Assembly (NCBI GenBank): GCA_902587145.1
Contig: CACIKD010000001.1
Coordinates: forward strand, 1-64,000
From: an uncultured Pelagibacteraceae bacterium
GTDB lineage: Bacteria > Pseudomonadota > Alphaproteobacteria > Pelagibacterales > Pelagibacteraceae
Length of the DNA: 64,000 bases
Direction: 5' to 3'
Part shown: in pieces, positions 19,512-30,942 of the stretch
Numbering within the stretch: position 1 is the stretch's first letter
Layout of the letters: each line of letters begins with the position of its first letter
Translations under genes and position numbers: made by a program
The notes under the pieces: model-generated
The model's database searches: none
What the model was told of the DNA's origin: nothing
What the model saw: only the letters and a program-made list of their open reading frames with translations

Positions 19512-20265
19512 AAAACAAGCAGGTCAAAATACTTTTGTTAGTCATTTGTCTGAGTTAAGATCGAGATTGCTAAAATCATTCATTTTTTTAATTATATCAT
19601 TTATAGTTTGTTATTTTTTTTCAGAAGAAATATATAGATTTTTAGTTAAACCTTACTCAGATGCAGTTTTAGAAAATAATCTTGACCGAAGATTAATATT
19701 CACTGCTTTACACGAGGCATTTTTAACTTACCTTAAGGTGGCATTCTTTGCTTCAATTTTTATTACTAGTCCAATATTTTTAAGTCAAATTTGGAAGTTT
19801 ATTGCTCCTGGATTGTATTCAAATGAAAAAAAAGCTTTGTTACCCTATTTAATTGCTACACCAATACTTTTTGTTTTTGGAGGAATGCTTGTTTATTATT
19901 TTATAATGCCTTTAGCGATAAAATTTTTTCTTGGATTTGAAAGCATTCAAGACTCCGGTTCATTAGCTATACAATTGGAGGCAAAAGTTAACGAATATTT
20001 ATCTCTTGTCATGCGCTTAATATTTGCATTTGGAATAAGTTTTCAACTTCCAGTGGTTTTAAGCTTATTAGCAAGAATTGGAGTAGTAGACTCAAAGTAT
20101 CTAAAAGAAAGGAGAAAGTATTTTGTAGTTATTATTTTTGCTGCAGCTGCTATCTTAACGCCACCAGACCCAATTACTCAAATAGGTTTAGCATTACCTT
20201 TGTTATTGTTATATGAATTATCTATTATAACTGTAAGCTTAATAGAAAAAAAAGATAATGCATAA
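19504..20265 (+). CDS. tatC: Twin-arginine translocase subunit TatC
   Basis: Polytopic receptor of the Tat pathway that binds twin-arginine signal peptides, 253 residues with six predicted membrane segments. Hallmarks: SHLSELRSRLLKS near residue 13, FLTYLKVAFFAS near 73, SQIWKFIAPGLYSNEK near 89 and FGISFQLPVVLSLLARIG near 178. It overlaps serS by 8 nt. The tatABC-serS order is typical of alphaproteobacteria. Confidence 0.97.
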   Translation: MSKKQAGQNTFVSHLSELRSRLLKSFIFLIISFIVCYFFSEEIYRFLVKPYSDAVLENNLDRRLIFTALHEAFLTYLKVAFFASIFITSPIFLSQIWKFIAPGLYSNEKKALLPYLIATPILFVFGGMLVYYFIMPLAIKFFLGFESIQDSGSLAIQLEAKVNEYLSLVMRLIFAFGISFQLPVVLSLLARIGVVDSKYLKERRKYFVVIIFAAAAILTPPDPITQIGLALPLLLLYELSIITVSLIEKKDNA

Positions 20266-21499
20266 TTTAAAAGAAATAAGAAAAAACACTGAACTTTTTG
20301 AAAAAAAAATTAAAGAAAGAAATTCAACTGTAGATTTAAAATCATTAATTAAGCACGATAAAGAAAATAGAGAATTAATACAAAGTAAAGAAAAATTAGA
20401 ACAAGAAAAAAAATTATTATCAAAAAAAAAAGATCCTAAAAATTTCGATAAATCAAAAGATTTAACAAAACAAATAGAAGAATTAGAAAATTCTCAAAAA
20501 GAAATACAAGAGAAAATTAACACTATACTCTCCTCAATACCTAATTTAGCTTTAGACGATGTCCCAGTCGGTAATGATGAAAAATCAAATAAAATTATAA
20601 AAAAATCCTCTGAAATTAAAAAATTTGATTTTAAAATTAAGTCACATATTGAATTGAGTAAAAATTACATGGATTTTGAAACTGCTACAAAATTATCAGG
20701 TTCTAGATTTGTTGTGTTAAAGGATAAACTCGCACTTTTAGAAAGAGCACTGATAAACTTTATGATAGACGTTCATACGAAAAAGTTTGGATATGTTGAA
20801 ATTTCGCCGCCGTTAATAGTAAATGAAAAAATTATGTTTGGCACAGGCCAGTTACCTAAATTTGAAAAAGACCAGTATGAAATTTTTTCTGAAAAAGACG
20901 AAGAACGAAAATTCTTGATACCTACTGCTGAAGTTCCTTTATCAAATTTATTTAATAATTCTACGATAGATCAAAAAAAACTTCCTTTAAGATTTGTTGC
21001 AGGAACTCCCTGTTTTAGGCGTGAGGCCGGTAGTTATGGCAAAGATACCAAAGGTATAATGAGACAACATCAATTTTATAAAGTTGAATTGGTTAGTTTA
21101 GTAGAACCGAACAAATGCGAAGCCGAACTTAATAGAATGTTAAACTGCGCTGAAGAAATATTGAAGATGCTAGAATTACCTTATCAAATAGTTCTTTTGT
21201 CTTCTGGTGACATGGGTTTTAGTGCAGAAAAAACGTTTGATATAGAAACTTGGATACCTTCTGAAAACAAATTTCGAGAAATTTCTAGTTGTTCTTCATG
21301 CGGTATGTTTCAAGCCAGAAGAATGAAGACTAAGTTCAAATCAGCCAATTCATCTGATTTTGTCGGCACTCTTAATGGTTCAGGACTTGCGACAGGCCGA
21401 TTAATGATAGCTTTGATGGAATATTATCAAAATTCTGACGGTTCTATAACAATACCGGCACCATTAAAAAAATACATGGATAATATAGAAAAAATTTAA
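20258..21499 (+). CDS. serS: Seryl-tRNA synthetase
   Basis: Class II synthetase for tRNA-Ser, 413 residues. The N-terminal ~100 residues form the long antiparallel coiled coil that grips the tRNA. Motif 2 lies in FRREAGSYGKDTKGIMRQHQF (key residues FRREAG and RQHQF, about 248-268), and motif 3 is in GSGLATGRLMIALMEYYQ near 372. Fused tightly (8-nt overlap) to the tat operon. Ends 50 nt before yajC. Confidence 0.97.
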   Translation: MHNLKEIRKNTELFEKKIKERNSTVDLKSLIKHDKENRELIQSKEKLEQEKKLLSKKKDPKNFDKSKDLTKQIEELENSQKEIQEKINTILSSIPNLALDDVPVGNDEKSNKIIKKSSEIKKFDFKIKSHIELSKNYMDFETATKLSGSRFVVLKDKLALLERALINFMIDVHTKKFGYVEISPPLIVNEKIMFGTGQLPKFEKDQYEIFSEKDEERKFLIPTAEVPLSNLFNNSTIDQKKLPLRFVAGTPCFRREAGSYGKDTKGIMRQHQFYKVELVSLVEPNKCEAELNRMLNCAEEILKMLELPYQIVLLSSGDMGFSAEKTFDIETWIPSENKFREISSCSSCGMFQARRMKTKFKSANSSDFVGTLNGSGLATGRLMIALMEYYQNSDGSITIPAPLKKYMDNIEKI

Positions 21500-21549
21500 T
21501 TATAATTTTCTTGTTTAAAAATGTCTTTTAATATAATTATTCACATAAT

Positions 21550-21834
21550 ATGAATTCTTCAGGATTTGCACAATTTATACCCTTAATACTTATATTTGTA
21601 ATTTTTTACTTTTTTTTAATCAGACCTCAACAAAAAAGAGTGAAAGATCATAGAGCGATGGTACAAGGCTTAAAAAGGGGAGATGAAGTTATTACATCAG
21701 GAGGAATAATTGGAATTGTTGATAAAGTTCATGATGATGACAAAATTGATGTAGTATTATGTGACAACGTAAAAGTTCAAGTTATAAAGTCCACTATAAC
21801 AAGTTTATTAAAAAAAGAAGCTCCAAAAAAATAA
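21550..21834 (+). CDS. yajC: Sec translocon accessory subunit YajC
   Basis: 94-residue single-pass inner-membrane protein that joins SecDF at the Sec translocon. The membrane segment is at about residues 8-24 (FIPLILIFVIFYFFLIRPQQKR), followed by the conserved RPQQKR, LKRGDEVITSGGIIGIV and a KVQVIKSTI strand. The yajC-secD-secF order is conserved across proteobacteria. Confidence 0.96.
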   Translation: MNSSGFAQFIPLILIFVIFYFFLIRPQQKRVKDHRAMVQGLKRGDEVITSGGIIGIVDKVHDDDKIDVVLCDNVKVQVIKSTITSLLKKEAPKK

Positions 21835-21843
21835 AAGGTCTTT

Positions 21844-23391
21844 GTGCTTAATTTCACAAAAATAAAAATAATTATAATATATTTTATTTTGTTTTTGTTA
21901 ACCTCCTTTGCATCACTAAATTTTTTTTATGATGAAAATCCTATTTTAAAAAAAAAAGTAAATTTAGGTTTAGATTTGCAGGGAGGCTCTTATTTACTGC
22001 TGGAAATTGACACTAAACCTTTAATTAAAGAAAGATTACAAGACAAGGTAATTGAAATTAAGAAATTTTTAAAAAAAAATAACTTTAAATATAATTCATT
22101 TCTAATAAACGAAAATTCAATTAGTTTTAAAATTGAAAATGATAATAATAAAAAATTTCAAAATTTATTCTTTTCAACCAAAGATAATACAATTAACCAG
22201 TATATTGATCAGTACCGAACACATCAATTTGATTTGGAAATTAAAAATGATAATTATCTTATAAAGTTTTCAAAATACGGTTTATTGACTTTAAATAATT
22301 CTGCAGTTAATCAATCTATTGAAATAGTAAGAAGAAGAATAGATGATTTAGGCACAAAAGAACCAACTATTATTCAAAGAGGTGAAAAAAGAATTGTAGT
22401 CGAACTTCCAGGTTTAAAAGATCCTTCTAGAATAAAAGATTTATTGGGAAAAACAGCCCAATTAAACTTTAGATTAATAACAGATAAAAAAGATGACTTT
22501 GGATCAGAAAAAATGACCTCAGAAAATGGGGAAGAAGTTATTGTAAACAAAAAAATTATTATGAGTGGTGAAAATCTTATTGATGCCCAGCCAAGAGTAG
22601 ATAACCAATCAAATAGCCCAATGGTCGCTTTTACTTTAGATAGGTATGGTGCTCAAAAATTTGGCAAAGTAACGACAAATAATATCGGCAAACGATTAGC
22701 AATTGTATTAGATAACAAAATTATTAGCGCTCCAGTTATAAGAGAGTCAATTACCGGAGGTAGTGGAACAATTTCAGGAAATTTTTCATTTCAGGAAGTT
22801 ACAGATTTAGCTCTTTTATTAAGATCTGGAGCTTTGCCTACACCAATTAATATTGTTGAAGAGAGAACAGTCGGGCCAGATTTAGGTAGAGACTCAATTA
22901 TTTCTGGAGCAATTTCTTTAATAATCGGATTTGTGCTTGTAGTTTTATATATGTTTTATAAGTATAGAATTTTTGGATTAATAGCCAACATCTCTTTAGT
23001 TTCAAATTTATTAATGCTTGTAGGTGTTTTAACTATCTTAGAAGCGACTTTAACACTCCCTGGTATTGCAGGAATAATTTTAACAGTAGGAATGGCAGTC
23101 GATGCAAATGTTTTAATTTTCGAGAGAATTAAAGAGGAACTACGAACTGAAAAATCAGTAATTCATGCTTTTGATATGGGTTACAGTAGAGCTAAAATTA
23201 CAGTTTTAGACGCAAACATTACTACTTTGCTAGCTACTGTAATTTTATTTATTTTTGGAACTGGACCAGTTAAAGGATTTGCCGTTACTTTAGGAATAGG
23301 AATAATAACAACACTTTTTTCAGCATATTTTATAGCAAGGCATTTAACTTCTTCTTTTGTTTTAAGAAATAGGGAAAATATTAAGTTATGA
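21844..23391 (+). CDS. secD: Protein translocase subunit SecD
   Basis: RND-type membrane protein that with SecF uses proton-motive force to pull exported proteins, 515 residues. An N-terminal membrane segment is followed by GLDLQGGSYLLLEID (about 42-56), a periplasmic P1 head, GLKDPSRIKDLLGKTAQL near 197, and six C-terminal membrane segments with GMAVDANVLIFERIKEE near 420. The start is GTG at 21844, 9 nt after the yajC stop; no nearer ATG gives the full first helix. It overlaps secF by 4 nt. Confidence 0.96.
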   Translation: MLNFTKIKIIIIYFILFLLTSFASLNFFYDENPILKKKVNLGLDLQGGSYLLLEIDTKPLIKERLQDKVIEIKKFLKKNNFKYNSFLINENSISFKIENDNNKKFQNLFFSTKDNTINQYIDQYRTHQFDLEIKNDNYLIKFSKYGLLTLNNSAVNQSIEIVRRRIDDLGTKEPTIIQRGEKRIVVELPGLKDPSRIKDLLGKTAQLNFRLITDKKDDFGSEKMTSENGEEVIVNKKIIMSGENLIDAQPRVDNQSNSPMVAFTLDRYGAQKFGKVTTNNIGKRLAIVLDNKIISAPVIRESITGGSGTISGNFSFQEVTDLALLLRSGALPTPINIVEERTVGPDLGRDSIISGAISLIIGFVLVVLYMFYKYRIFGLIANISLVSNLLMLVGVLTILEATLTLPGIAGIILTVGMAVDANVLIFERIKEELRTEKSVIHAFDMGYSRAKITVLDANITTLLATVILFIFGTGPVKGFAVTLGIGIITTLFSAYFIARHLTSSFVLRNRENIKL

Positions 23392-24296
23392 AGTACAATT
23401 TTAATTTTATAAATTATTTTAAGAAATTTAATTTTGTATCATTGATATTAGTTTTATTGAGTTTATTTTTTGTACTTTTTAAAGGTCTTAACTACGGAAT
23501 AGATTTTAAAGGTGGAACACTTATTGAAGTAAGAATTCAAAATAATGATATAAGAGTTTCTGATATAAGAGACTCTCTTAATAAGTTGAATTTAGGCGAT
23601 GTAAATGTAAAAAATTTTGGAGAAAAAAGTGATTTTTTAATAAAAATTGAAAAAAAATTAAATAATAATGACTCGTTAATATCTGAAATTAAAACTTCCC
23701 TTGATCAAGATCTTAATGAAGAAGTAAATTACAGAAGAGTTGAAAGTGTCGGTCCAAAAGTAAGTGCTGAATTGTTAAAGTCAGGTATAATTTCTATAGG
23801 TTTAGCTTTATTGATGATGTTATTTTATATTTGGTTTAGATTTGAATGGCAGTTTAGTTTGGGTTCTATTATCGCTTTATTTCATGATGTAATTATTACC
23901 TTAGGAATCTTTTCAATTTTATCTATTGAAATAAACTTATCAATCGTAGCAGCTGTTTTAACTATAGTCGGTTATTCTATGAATGACACAGTTGTAATTT
24001 ATGACCGTATTAGAGAAAATCTATCTAAATTTAACAAGCTTGAAATTGATCAAGTTTCAAATTTATCAGTTAATGAAACATTATCTAGAACCTTAATAAC
24101 TTCAGTAACAACTTTATTAGCTTTGTTTTCAATTTTCATACTTGGTGGTGAAATACTAAAAGGTTTTTCTTTTGCTATGATTTTGGGTGTAATAATTGGA
24201 ACTTATTCTTCAATCTTTGTAGCATCTCCTATTCTTAGGTATCTAAAAGTTTCATCGAAGACGCTTGAAAAAAAAGAAGATAAAATTGTACCTTAA
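23388..24296 (+). CDS. secF: Protein translocase subunit SecF
   Basis: 302-residue partner of SecD, with six membrane segments. Hallmarks: GLNYGIDFKGGTLIEV (about 34-49), ESVGPKVSAELLKSG near 125, and GYSMNDTVVIYDRIREN near 199. It ends one base before the stop of the convergent PuuD-like gene, so the two transcripts must overlap or end within coding DNA. Confidence 0.96.
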   Translation: MKYNFNFINYFKKFNFVSLILVLLSLFFVLFKGLNYGIDFKGGTLIEVRIQNNDIRVSDIRDSLNKLNLGDVNVKNFGEKSDFLIKIEKKLNNNDSLISEIKTSLDQDLNEEVNYRRVESVGPKVSAELLKSGIISIGLALLMMLFYIWFRFEWQFSLGSIIALFHDVIITLGIFSILSIEINLSIVAAVLTIVGYSMNDTVVIYDRIRENLSKFNKLEIDQVSNLSVNETLSRTLITSVTTLLALFSIFILGGEILKGFSFAMILGVIIGTYSSIFVASPILRYLKVSSKTLEKKEDKIVP

Positions 24297-24899
24297 TTAA
24301 TAAAGATTTTGAGCAGCTACCATCGTTAAAAGCATTGGAATCGATAAAAGAGTGTTTACTCTAGATGTTAACATCGCTTTCTTCGCTGCGATTGGTTTTT
24401 CTTCCGGTGAGGCATCTACTATACCTAAAGCTTTTTTTTGATTAGGCCAAATAATAAACCATACATTATACGCCATTATAATTCCTAACCACATACCTAT
24501 ACCAATAGCTGTATTTTTTCCTCCTCCACTGCCAATTCCTAAAGTCATTGACTCATGCAAGTACCCATTTAGATAAGCTACAATTAATCCAGTTAATATT
24601 GTTGCGAACGCCGCCCATCTAAACCAAAACAAAACTTTTGGAGCAATTACTTTGCTTATAGCTGGTTTTTGATCATCTGGAATGTTAGGCATGCTCGGTA
24701 TCTGAACAAAATTTAAATACCAAAGTAGGCCTATCCACATTATTCCAGCTAAAACGTGTAAATACCTAAATAACCAACTGAAAAAATATTGATCAAAAGC
24801 AAATCCATCCCCTCCAAAATATAAACCAAGAAATAGTAAAACTGCTATGACAAGCGAAAGATGAACTGTTTTGGATAAAGATTGTAAAATATTAACCAT
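24297..24899 (-). CDS. PuuD-like integral membrane protein (urate hydroxylase N-domain family)
   Basis: 200-residue protein with about five membrane segments (LSLVIAVLLFLGLYFG, a helix around RYLHVLAGIMWIGLLWYLNF, FRWAAFATILTGLIVAY, WLGIIMAYNVWFIIWP, LLSIPMLLTMVAA). This matches the membrane domain of the PuuD urate oxidase family. PuuD itself also carries a C-terminal cytochrome c domain, absent here, so urate oxidation is doubtful. Conserved His and Trp in the second segment could bind haem. No purine-catabolism genes are nearby. Stand-alone forms are widely annotated in alphaproteobacteria without tested function. Confidence 0.7.
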   Translation of the reverse strand: MVNILQSLSKTVHLSLVIAVLLFLGLYFGGDGFAFDQYFFSWLFRYLHVLAGIMWIGLLWYLNFVQIPSMPNIPDDQKPAISKVIAPKVLFWFRWAAFATILTGLIVAYLNGYLHESMTLGIGSGGGKNTAIGIGMWLGIIMAYNVWFIIWPNQKKALGIVDASPEEKPIAAKKAMLTSRVNTLLSIPMLLTMVAAQNLY

Positions 24900-24925
24900 A
24901 CTTAATTATATCATAAAAATAATAA

Positions 24926-27805
24926 TTATGCAGTTTTTTTCATTTTTGGAGTGCTTAAAATTTCCTTTAAAAATTGTCCGGTGAAACTACTTTTTTCAGA
25001 TGAGACCTTTTCCGGAGTCCCTTGAGCTATAATTTCACCCCCTGATTCTCCACCTTCTGGGCCCATATCAATTATATGATCAGCTGTTTTAATTACATCT
25101 AAATTGTGTTCGATTACAACGACTGTATTTCCAGTATTTACAAATGCTTGCAAAATATCAAGAAGTTTTTTTATATCATGGGAGTGAAGACCTGTAGTTG
25201 GTTCGTCTAATATATACAAAGTTCTTCCAGTTGATCTTTTTGATAATTCTTTTGCAAGTTTTATTCTTTGAGCCTCACCCCCAGACAAAGTGGTAGCTTG
25301 TTGTCCTATTTTCATATATCCAAGACCAACATGTTTCAAAGTTATCAGCTTTGATCTAATTGATTGGATATTTTCAAAAAAATCACAACCTTCTTCAACT
25401 GTCATATCAAGAACGTCAGCAATGTTTTTATTTTTAAATCTAATTTCTAATGTTTCTCTGTTATATCTCGCTCCTTTGCACGTATCACATGGAATAAATA
25501 CATCAGGTAAAAAATGCATTTCATAAGTTAACACACCATCACCTTCACAAGTTTCGCATCTCCCACCTTTTACATTGAAAGAGAATCTTCCAACTTTGTA
25601 ACCTCTAGCTTTAGACTCGGGTAAGTTTGCAAACCAATCTCTTATTGGCCCAAAAGCTCCTGTATAAGTTGCTGGATTAGATCTTGGCGTTCTTCCAATT
25701 GGTGATTGATCGATATCAATAATTTTATCAATTAATTCAGTTCCTTTATAATTTTTAAAAGATTTAGGTAACTTTCTTGATTTATTATTATTTAAAATTA
25801 AATTCAAAGCATTGTAAAGTGTGTGCAAAACTAAAGTAGATTTTCCACTACCTGATACTCCAGTCACACAAGTAAAAGTTCCTATGGGAATTTTTAAATC
25901 AACATTTTTAAGGTTATTACCAGTTGCTCCATTAATTTCTAAGTAGCGGCCATTCTTTGCTAAACGCCTTTTTTTTGGAATAATGATATTTTTTTCACCA
26001 GATAAATATGTTCCTGTAATACTTTGTTTCTCTTGAATAATATTTTTAATCTGTCCCTCTGCAATAATTTTACCACCATGAAGTCCTGCCTCGGGTCCTA
26101 TATCTATTATATGATCTGCACTTTCCATAGTTTCAATATCATGCTCTACAACAATTACTGTGTTTCCTAGATCTCTTAATTTTTTTAAGGCAGTAATTAA
26201 TTTTTTATTATCACGCTGGTGTAATCCTATAGAGGGTTCATCCAAAACATATAATACACCAGTTAGTCCAGATCCTATTTGTGATGCTAATCTAATTCGT
26301 TGAGACTCGCCTCCTGATAAAGTACCAGACTCTCTTGAAAGAGTAAGATAATTAAGACCTACATTAAGCAAAAAAGTAAGTCTTTCATTTATTTCTTTAA
26401 GAATGTGTTGAGCAATTTTGTTTTGTTTATCATTTAAAAAGCCTGGTAATTTATCAAACCATTTTTTTGCATCTTCAATTGATTTGTGAGTTATTTGACT
26501 TATGTTTAAATTATTTATTTTTACACATAAGGCTTCATCTTTTAATCTAAGACCCTTACATTTATCGCAATTAGACTCTGATTGATATTGAGATATTTCT
26601 TCTCTTTTCCATTCACTATCAGTCTCTAAATACCTTCTTTCTAAATTATTAATTACACCTTCGAATGGTTTTTTTGTTGTATACGTTTCATAATTATCGT
26701 CATATGAAAATTTGATTTCTTCATCATCAGATCCAAATAAAATAATTTCTTGTATTTTTTTAGGTATTTTTTTCCATTTTTCTGTTAAAGAAAATTTATA
26801 GTGTTTAGCCAATGAAGCTAAAGTTTGAGCATAATAAAGACTTGAACTTTTGGACCAAGGCACTATAGCCCCGTCTTGAAGTGATTTGCTCTCATCTTGT
26901 ATAACTAATTTTGGGTCAACATTTAGATTACTACCTATACCTTCACATTCCTCACAGGCACCATAAGGTGAGTTAAAAGAAAATAATCTTGGTTCAATTT
27001 CTTCAATAGTAAAACCACTTTCAGGGCAAGAAAATTTTGAAGAGAAAGTAATAGACTCAATTTTTCTAAACTTTTTAGGCAGACTTTCATTTTCATATTC
27101 AACATTAAGTAATCCATTTGACAAATTTAAGGCTGTTTCAACACTATCGGCAAGTCTGTTACCTATCGAAGAGCTAAGCACTACTCTGTCTACAATAATA
27201 GATATATCGTGTTTTATTTTTTTATTTAAATTTGGAAAATCATTTATTTGGTAGTATTTACCATCTACTTTAATTTTTTGAAAACCTCGTTTTTTATAGT
27301 TTAAAATTTCTTTTTTATATTCACCTTTTCTTCCTCGTACGATAGGTGCAAGTAAATGTATAGTGCTACTCTTCGGAAGAGTTTTAATTTTGTCAACCAT
27401 TTCACTGACTGATTGAGATACAATCGGTTTACCTGTAAAAGGAGAGTAGGGAACTCCAGCTCTCGCAAAAAGAACTCTCATATAATCGTAGATCTCAGTT
27501 ACAGTGGCGACGGTCGATCTAGGATTTTTTGACGTGTTTTTTTGTTCAATTGAAATTGCTGGACTCAGACCCTCAATAAAATCCACATTAGGTTTTTTCA
27601 TTTTATCTAAAAATTGACGCGCATATGCAGATAAACTTTCAACATATCTTCTTTGACCTTCAGCATAAATTGTGTCAAAAGCTAAAGAAGATTTTCCTGA
27701 TCCAGACAAACCAGTTATTACAACTAATTTGTCCTTTGGAATTTCTAAAGAAACATTTTTTAGGTTATGTTCTTTTGCGCCTTTTATAACGATTTTTTTA
27801 AGCAT
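24926..27805 (-). CDS. uvrA: Excinuclease ABC subunit A
   Basis: Damage-recognition ATPase of nucleotide excision repair, 959 residues, full length. Two ABC modules: Walker [10 protein letters not shown] (about 32-40) and GVSGSGKST (about 653), with [12 protein letters not shown] and [12 protein letters not shown] signatures. Zinc-finger cysteines are visible at CEECEG, CDKCKG, CETCEG and CDTCKG. Divergent from ssb across 101 nt, as in many bacteria. I searched that gap for alphaproteobacterial SOS boxes (GTTC or GAAC pairs) and found none. Confidence 0.97.
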   Translation of the reverse strand: MLKKIVIKGAKEHNLKNVSLEIPKDKLVVITGLSGSGKSSLAFDTIYAEGQRRYVESLSAYARQFLDKMKKPNVDFIEGLSPAISIEQKNTSKNPRSTVATVTEIYDYMRVLFARAGVPYSPFTGKPIVSQSVSEMVDKIKTLPKSSTIHLLAPIVRGRKGEYKKEILNYKKRGFQKIKVDGKYYQINDFPNLNKKIKHDISIIVDRVVLSSSIGNRLADSVETALNLSNGLLNVEYENESLPKKFRKIESITFSSKFSCPESGFTIEEIEPRLFSFNSPYGACEECEGIGSNLNVDPKLVIQDESKSLQDGAIVPWSKSSSLYYAQTLASLAKHYKFSLTEKWKKIPKKIQEIILFGSDDEEIKFSYDDNYETYTTKKPFEGVINNLERRYLETDSEWKREEISQYQSESNCDKCKGLRLKDEALCVKINNLNISQITHKSIEDAKKWFDKLPGFLNDKQNKIAQHILKEINERLTFLLNVGLNYLTLSRESGTLSGGESQRIRLASQIGSGLTGVLYVLDEPSIGLHQRDNKKLITALKKLRDLGNTVIVVEHDIETMESADHIIDIGPEAGLHGGKIIAEGQIKNIIQEKQSITGTYLSGEKNIIIPKKRRLAKNGRYLEINGATGNNLKNVDLKIPIGTFTCVTGVSGSGKSTLVLHTLYNALNLILNNNKSRKLPKSFKNYKGTELIDKIIDIDQSPIGRTPRSNPATYTGAFGPIRDWFANLPESKARGYKVGRFSFNVKGGRCETCEGDGVLTYEMHFLPDVFIPCDTCKGARYNRETLEIRFKNKNIADVLDMTVEEGCDFFENIQSIRSKLITLKHVGLGYMKIGQQATTLSGGEAQRIKLAKELSKRSTGRTLYILDEPTTGLHSHDIKKLLDILQAFVNTGNTVVVIEHNLDVIKTADHIIDMGPEGGESGGEIIAQGTPEKVSSEKSSFTGQFLKEILSTPKMKKTA

Positions 27806-27906
27806 TTTCTGTTAACACAATTAATAATGAGCTTATAAATAACATACATTTATGATATAATTTTTAACAATATAATTAGAAATCAACAAGTATTCAAAAA
27901 ATTTAT

Positions 27907-28365
27907 ATGGCTGGAAGTCTAAATAAAGTTCAATTAATAGGCAGATTAGGGGCAGATCCTGAGATTAAACAAATGGTTAACGGCAAAAACGTCGCAAGAT
28001 TAAGTATCGCTACAAGTCAATCATGGAAAGATAAGAATTCAGGGGAAAGAAAAGAAAAGACTGAATGGCACCGAATAGTAATTTTTAATGAAGGTCTCGT
28101 AGGGGTAGTTCAACAATATCTTAAAAAGGGTGCCAATGTTTATATTGAGGGACAATTAAGCACTCGAAAATGGAAAGACGAAAGTACAGGTCAGGATAAA
28201 TATTCCACTGAAGTAGTATTGCAGGGATATAATTCAAACCTAACAATGTTGGATGGGAAAAATAAAAGTGAAAATTCTAACTTAGTTTCTGAGAACAAAA
28301 GCTCTTTACCTGATGAAAATTTGAATCAGGACAAAAACGATTTAGACGACGAAATTCCGTTTTAA
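27907..28365 (+). CDS. ssb: Single-stranded DNA-binding protein
   Basis: 152-residue SSB with an N-terminal OB fold (NKVQLIGRLGADPEIK, TEWHRIVIF, YIEGQLSTRKW) and a low-complexity linker ending in the acidic tip DDEIPF, which docks partner proteins. A TATAAT-like hexamer lies at 27856-27861, about 46 nt before the ATG. Followed 3 nt later by gyrA. Confidence 0.96.
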   Translation: MAGSLNKVQLIGRLGADPEIKQMVNGKNVARLSIATSQSWKDKNSGERKEKTEWHRIVIFNEGLVGVVQQYLKKGANVYIEGQLSTRKWKDESTGQDKYSTEVVLQGYNSNLTMLDGKNKSENSNLVSENKSSLPDENLNQDKNDLDDEIPF

Positions 28366-28368
28366 ATC

Positions 28369-30942
28369 ATGGAAAAGCAAAACATCAAACAAAATAGTAA
28401 TTTAAAACCTATATTAGTAAGAAATGAAATGAGTTCATCATATCTTTCTTATGCAATGAGTGTAATTGTTAGTCGAGCATTACCTGATGTGAGAGATGGA
28501 TTAAAACCTGTTCATCGAAGAATTATTTTTGCAATGTACAAAGGTGGTTATGATTGGTCAAAAAATTTTAGAAAATCCGCTAGAATTGTGGGAGATGTAA
28601 TAGGTAAATATCATCCTCACGGTGATCAAGCTGTTTATGATGCATTGGTAAGATTAGTTCAAGACTTTTCAATGAGCTTGCCTCTTTTAAAGGGACAAGG
28701 AAATTTTGGATCTATTGATGGGGACCCTCCTGCTGCAATGAGGTACACTGAAACTAAATTAGGAAAAATATCTCAATATTTAACTGAGGATTTAGAAAAA
28801 AATACAGTTTCATTTAGAAATAACTACGATGAAACTGAAAAAGAACCTACAGTTTTACCCTCTCAATACCCAAATCTATTGGTAAATGGAGCTGGAGGAA
28901 TAGCTGTCGGAATGGCAACAAGTATTCCACCGCACAATTTGGGTGAAGTTATTAATGCGACAAACGCGTTTATTGAGAACCAAAATATTACAATCTCTCA
29001 ACTAATGAAATACGTGCCTGGTCCAGATTTTCCAACAGGTGGACTTATAATAGGTAAAGATTTTATCAAACAAGGATACAATAAAGGGCGTGGTTCATTT
29101 AAAATAAGAGGTGAGATTGAATTTGAAGAAAAAAAAAATGGGCGATCAATTTTAATTATTAAATCTATTCCTTATCAAGTAAACAAATCTCTTCTTAATG
29201 AAAAAATAGCATTATTAGCTCGAGATAAAAAAATTGAAGGAATCAGTGATATTAGAGATGAGTCAAACAGAGAAGGTATTAGAATAGTTATTGAATTAAG
29301 AAGAGGCGTAGAACCTGAAACAGTGAGGAGACAGTTGTATAAATTGACTAATATAGAAAGTTCATTTGGTTTTAACTCATTAGCATTAGTAGATAACAAG
29401 CCTAAGTTATTAAATTTAAAAGAATTTATCTCCGAATTTATTAAATTTAGAGAATCTACAGTACTAAAAAGAGTAAAATTTGATTTAAAAAAAGCTGAGG
29501 AGAGAGCACATATTTTAATAGGACTTGCTACGGCAGTAGAGAATATAGATGCAATAATTAAGATAATTAAAAACTCAAAAAATAATGATGAGGCAAAAAA
29601 AAATTTATTAAGTAAAAAATGGAAAATTAAAAAAAGTTCAAAATTAATATCTACAATTGAGAAGAAAAAAAATGTTCTTTCTTATTCTTTAACTATTGAA
29701 CAAGTCACAGCAATTTTAGAATTAAGATTGCAAAAATTGACTGCATTTGGGATATCAGAAATAGAGTCGGAGATAAATAAACTTGCAAAATTAATAATAG
29801 ATTTAAATAAGATTCTTAATTCAAAAAAAGAATTATATAATCTTATAAAAAATGAACTTAATAATATTAAAGATAAGTATTCAGTTCCAAGGCGAACAAA
29901 AATTATTGATGCAGTTCTAAATTATAATATTGAGGAAACAATTCAAAAAGAATCTGTTGTAATTAATATTACTAACAAAGGATATATTAAAAGAAGTCCA
30001 CTCACATCTTTAAAAGCTCAAAAAAGAGGAGGGAAGGGAAAAACTGGAATAACAACTAGAGAAGAAGATTTTGTTGTTCAAATCTTTACAGCCAATACTC
30101 ATACTCCGATGTTATTTTTTTCGACTCAAGGTTTGGTTTATAAAATAAAAGCATATAAAATTCCTGAAGGTACTTCTGCATCTAAGGGAAAATCAATATT
30201 TAATATATTACCTCTTAAAAATCATCATTCTATTAGCTCAATAATGCCTTTACCCGAAGATGAGAATGAATGGAAAAATCTTCAAATAATATTTGTCACA
30301 TCAAAAGGCAATATCAGAAAAAATTCATTAGAAGATTTTATTAATATTAATGCTTCAGGAAAAATCGCAATGAAATTATCAGATAATGATAAAATTATAG
30401 GAGTTAAAATATGTAGCGAGGATCAAGATATCTTACTAAGCACTAAATATGGTAAATGTATAAGATTTATGTCAAAAAAATTAAGACTTTTTAAAGGAAG
30501 ATCGTCAAAAGGAATAAGAGGAATGCAGTTAGCTGATGGTGACGAAATAATTTCACTATCTATTCTTGATAATAGTAAAATTGATAATAAAAAAATAAAT
30601 AAAGATCCTAAGATTAAAAAAGGTTTAGAAAAATACATTCTTTCAGTATCTGAAAACGGCTACGGTAAAAGATCATCTTATTTTGATTATAGAGTAACGA
30701 ATAGAGGGGGAAAAGGAATTATAGGTATTATTAATTCTTCTAGAAATGGAAATATTTCTTGTAGTCTGGTAGTTGGAGAAGATGATGAAATAATATTATC
30801 TACTGACAAAGGAAGTATAATGAGGTGTGCAGTTAAAGAAATTCGAGTTGCTGGTAGAAATACCCAGGGAGTGAGAATAAAAAAACTCAAGGGTGAAGAA
30901 AAGGTTGTCTCAGTTATTAAAATAGAAGATAATGTTCAATAA
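28369..30942 (+). CDS. gyrA: DNA gyrase subunit A
   Basis: Breakage-reunion subunit of gyrase, 857 residues. The catalytic tyrosine is Tyr126 (AAMRYTE). The quinolone-determining region reads [11 protein letters not shown] (81-91), with Gln87 where E. coli has Ser83 and the acidic Asp91 kept. The C-terminal beta-pinwheel carries the gyrase-specific box [10 protein letters not shown] near 546, which supports GyrA over ParC. It overlaps coaD by one base. Confidence 0.97.
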   Translation: MEKQNIKQNSNLKPILVRNEMSSSYLSYAMSVIVSRALPDVRDGLKPVHRRIIFAMYKGGYDWSKNFRKSARIVGDVIGKYHPHGDQAVYDALVRLVQDFSMSLPLLKGQGNFGSIDGDPPAAMRYTETKLGKISQYLTEDLEKNTVSFRNNYDETEKEPTVLPSQYPNLLVNGAGGIAVGMATSIPPHNLGEVINATNAFIENQNITISQLMKYVPGPDFPTGGLIIGKDFIKQGYNKGRGSFKIRGEIEFEEKKNGRSILIIKSIPYQVNKSLLNEKIALLARDKKIEGISDIRDESNREGIRIVIELRRGVEPETVRRQLYKLTNIESSFGFNSLALVDNKPKLLNLKEFISEFIKFRESTVLKRVKFDLKKAEERAHILIGLATAVENIDAIIKIIKNSKNNDEAKKNLLSKKWKIKKSSKLISTIEKKKNVLSYSLTIEQVTAILELRLQKLTAFGISEIESEINKLAKLIIDLNKILNSKKELYNLIKNELNNIKDKYSVPRRTKIIDAVLNYNIEETIQKESVVINITNKGYIKRSPLTSLKAQKRGGKGKTGITTREEDFVVQIFTANTHTPMLFFSTQGLVYKIKAYKIPEGTSASKGKSIFNILPLKNHHSISSIMPLPEDENEWKNLQIIFVTSKGNIRKNSLEDFININASGKIAMKLSDNDKIIGVKICSEDQDILLSTKYGKCIRFMSKKLRLFKGRSSKGIRGMQLADGDEIISLSILDNSKIDNKKINKDPKIKKGLEKYILSVSENGYGKRSSYFDYRVTNRGGKGIIGIINSSRNGNISCSLVVGEDDEIILSTDKGSIMRCAVKEIRVAGRNTQGVRIKKLKGEEKVVSVIKIEDNVQ

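Noticed and set aside
27806..27906. Possible SOS (LexA) box between uvrA and ssb
   Set aside because: No GTTC-N7-GTTC or GAAC-N7-GAAC pair is present.
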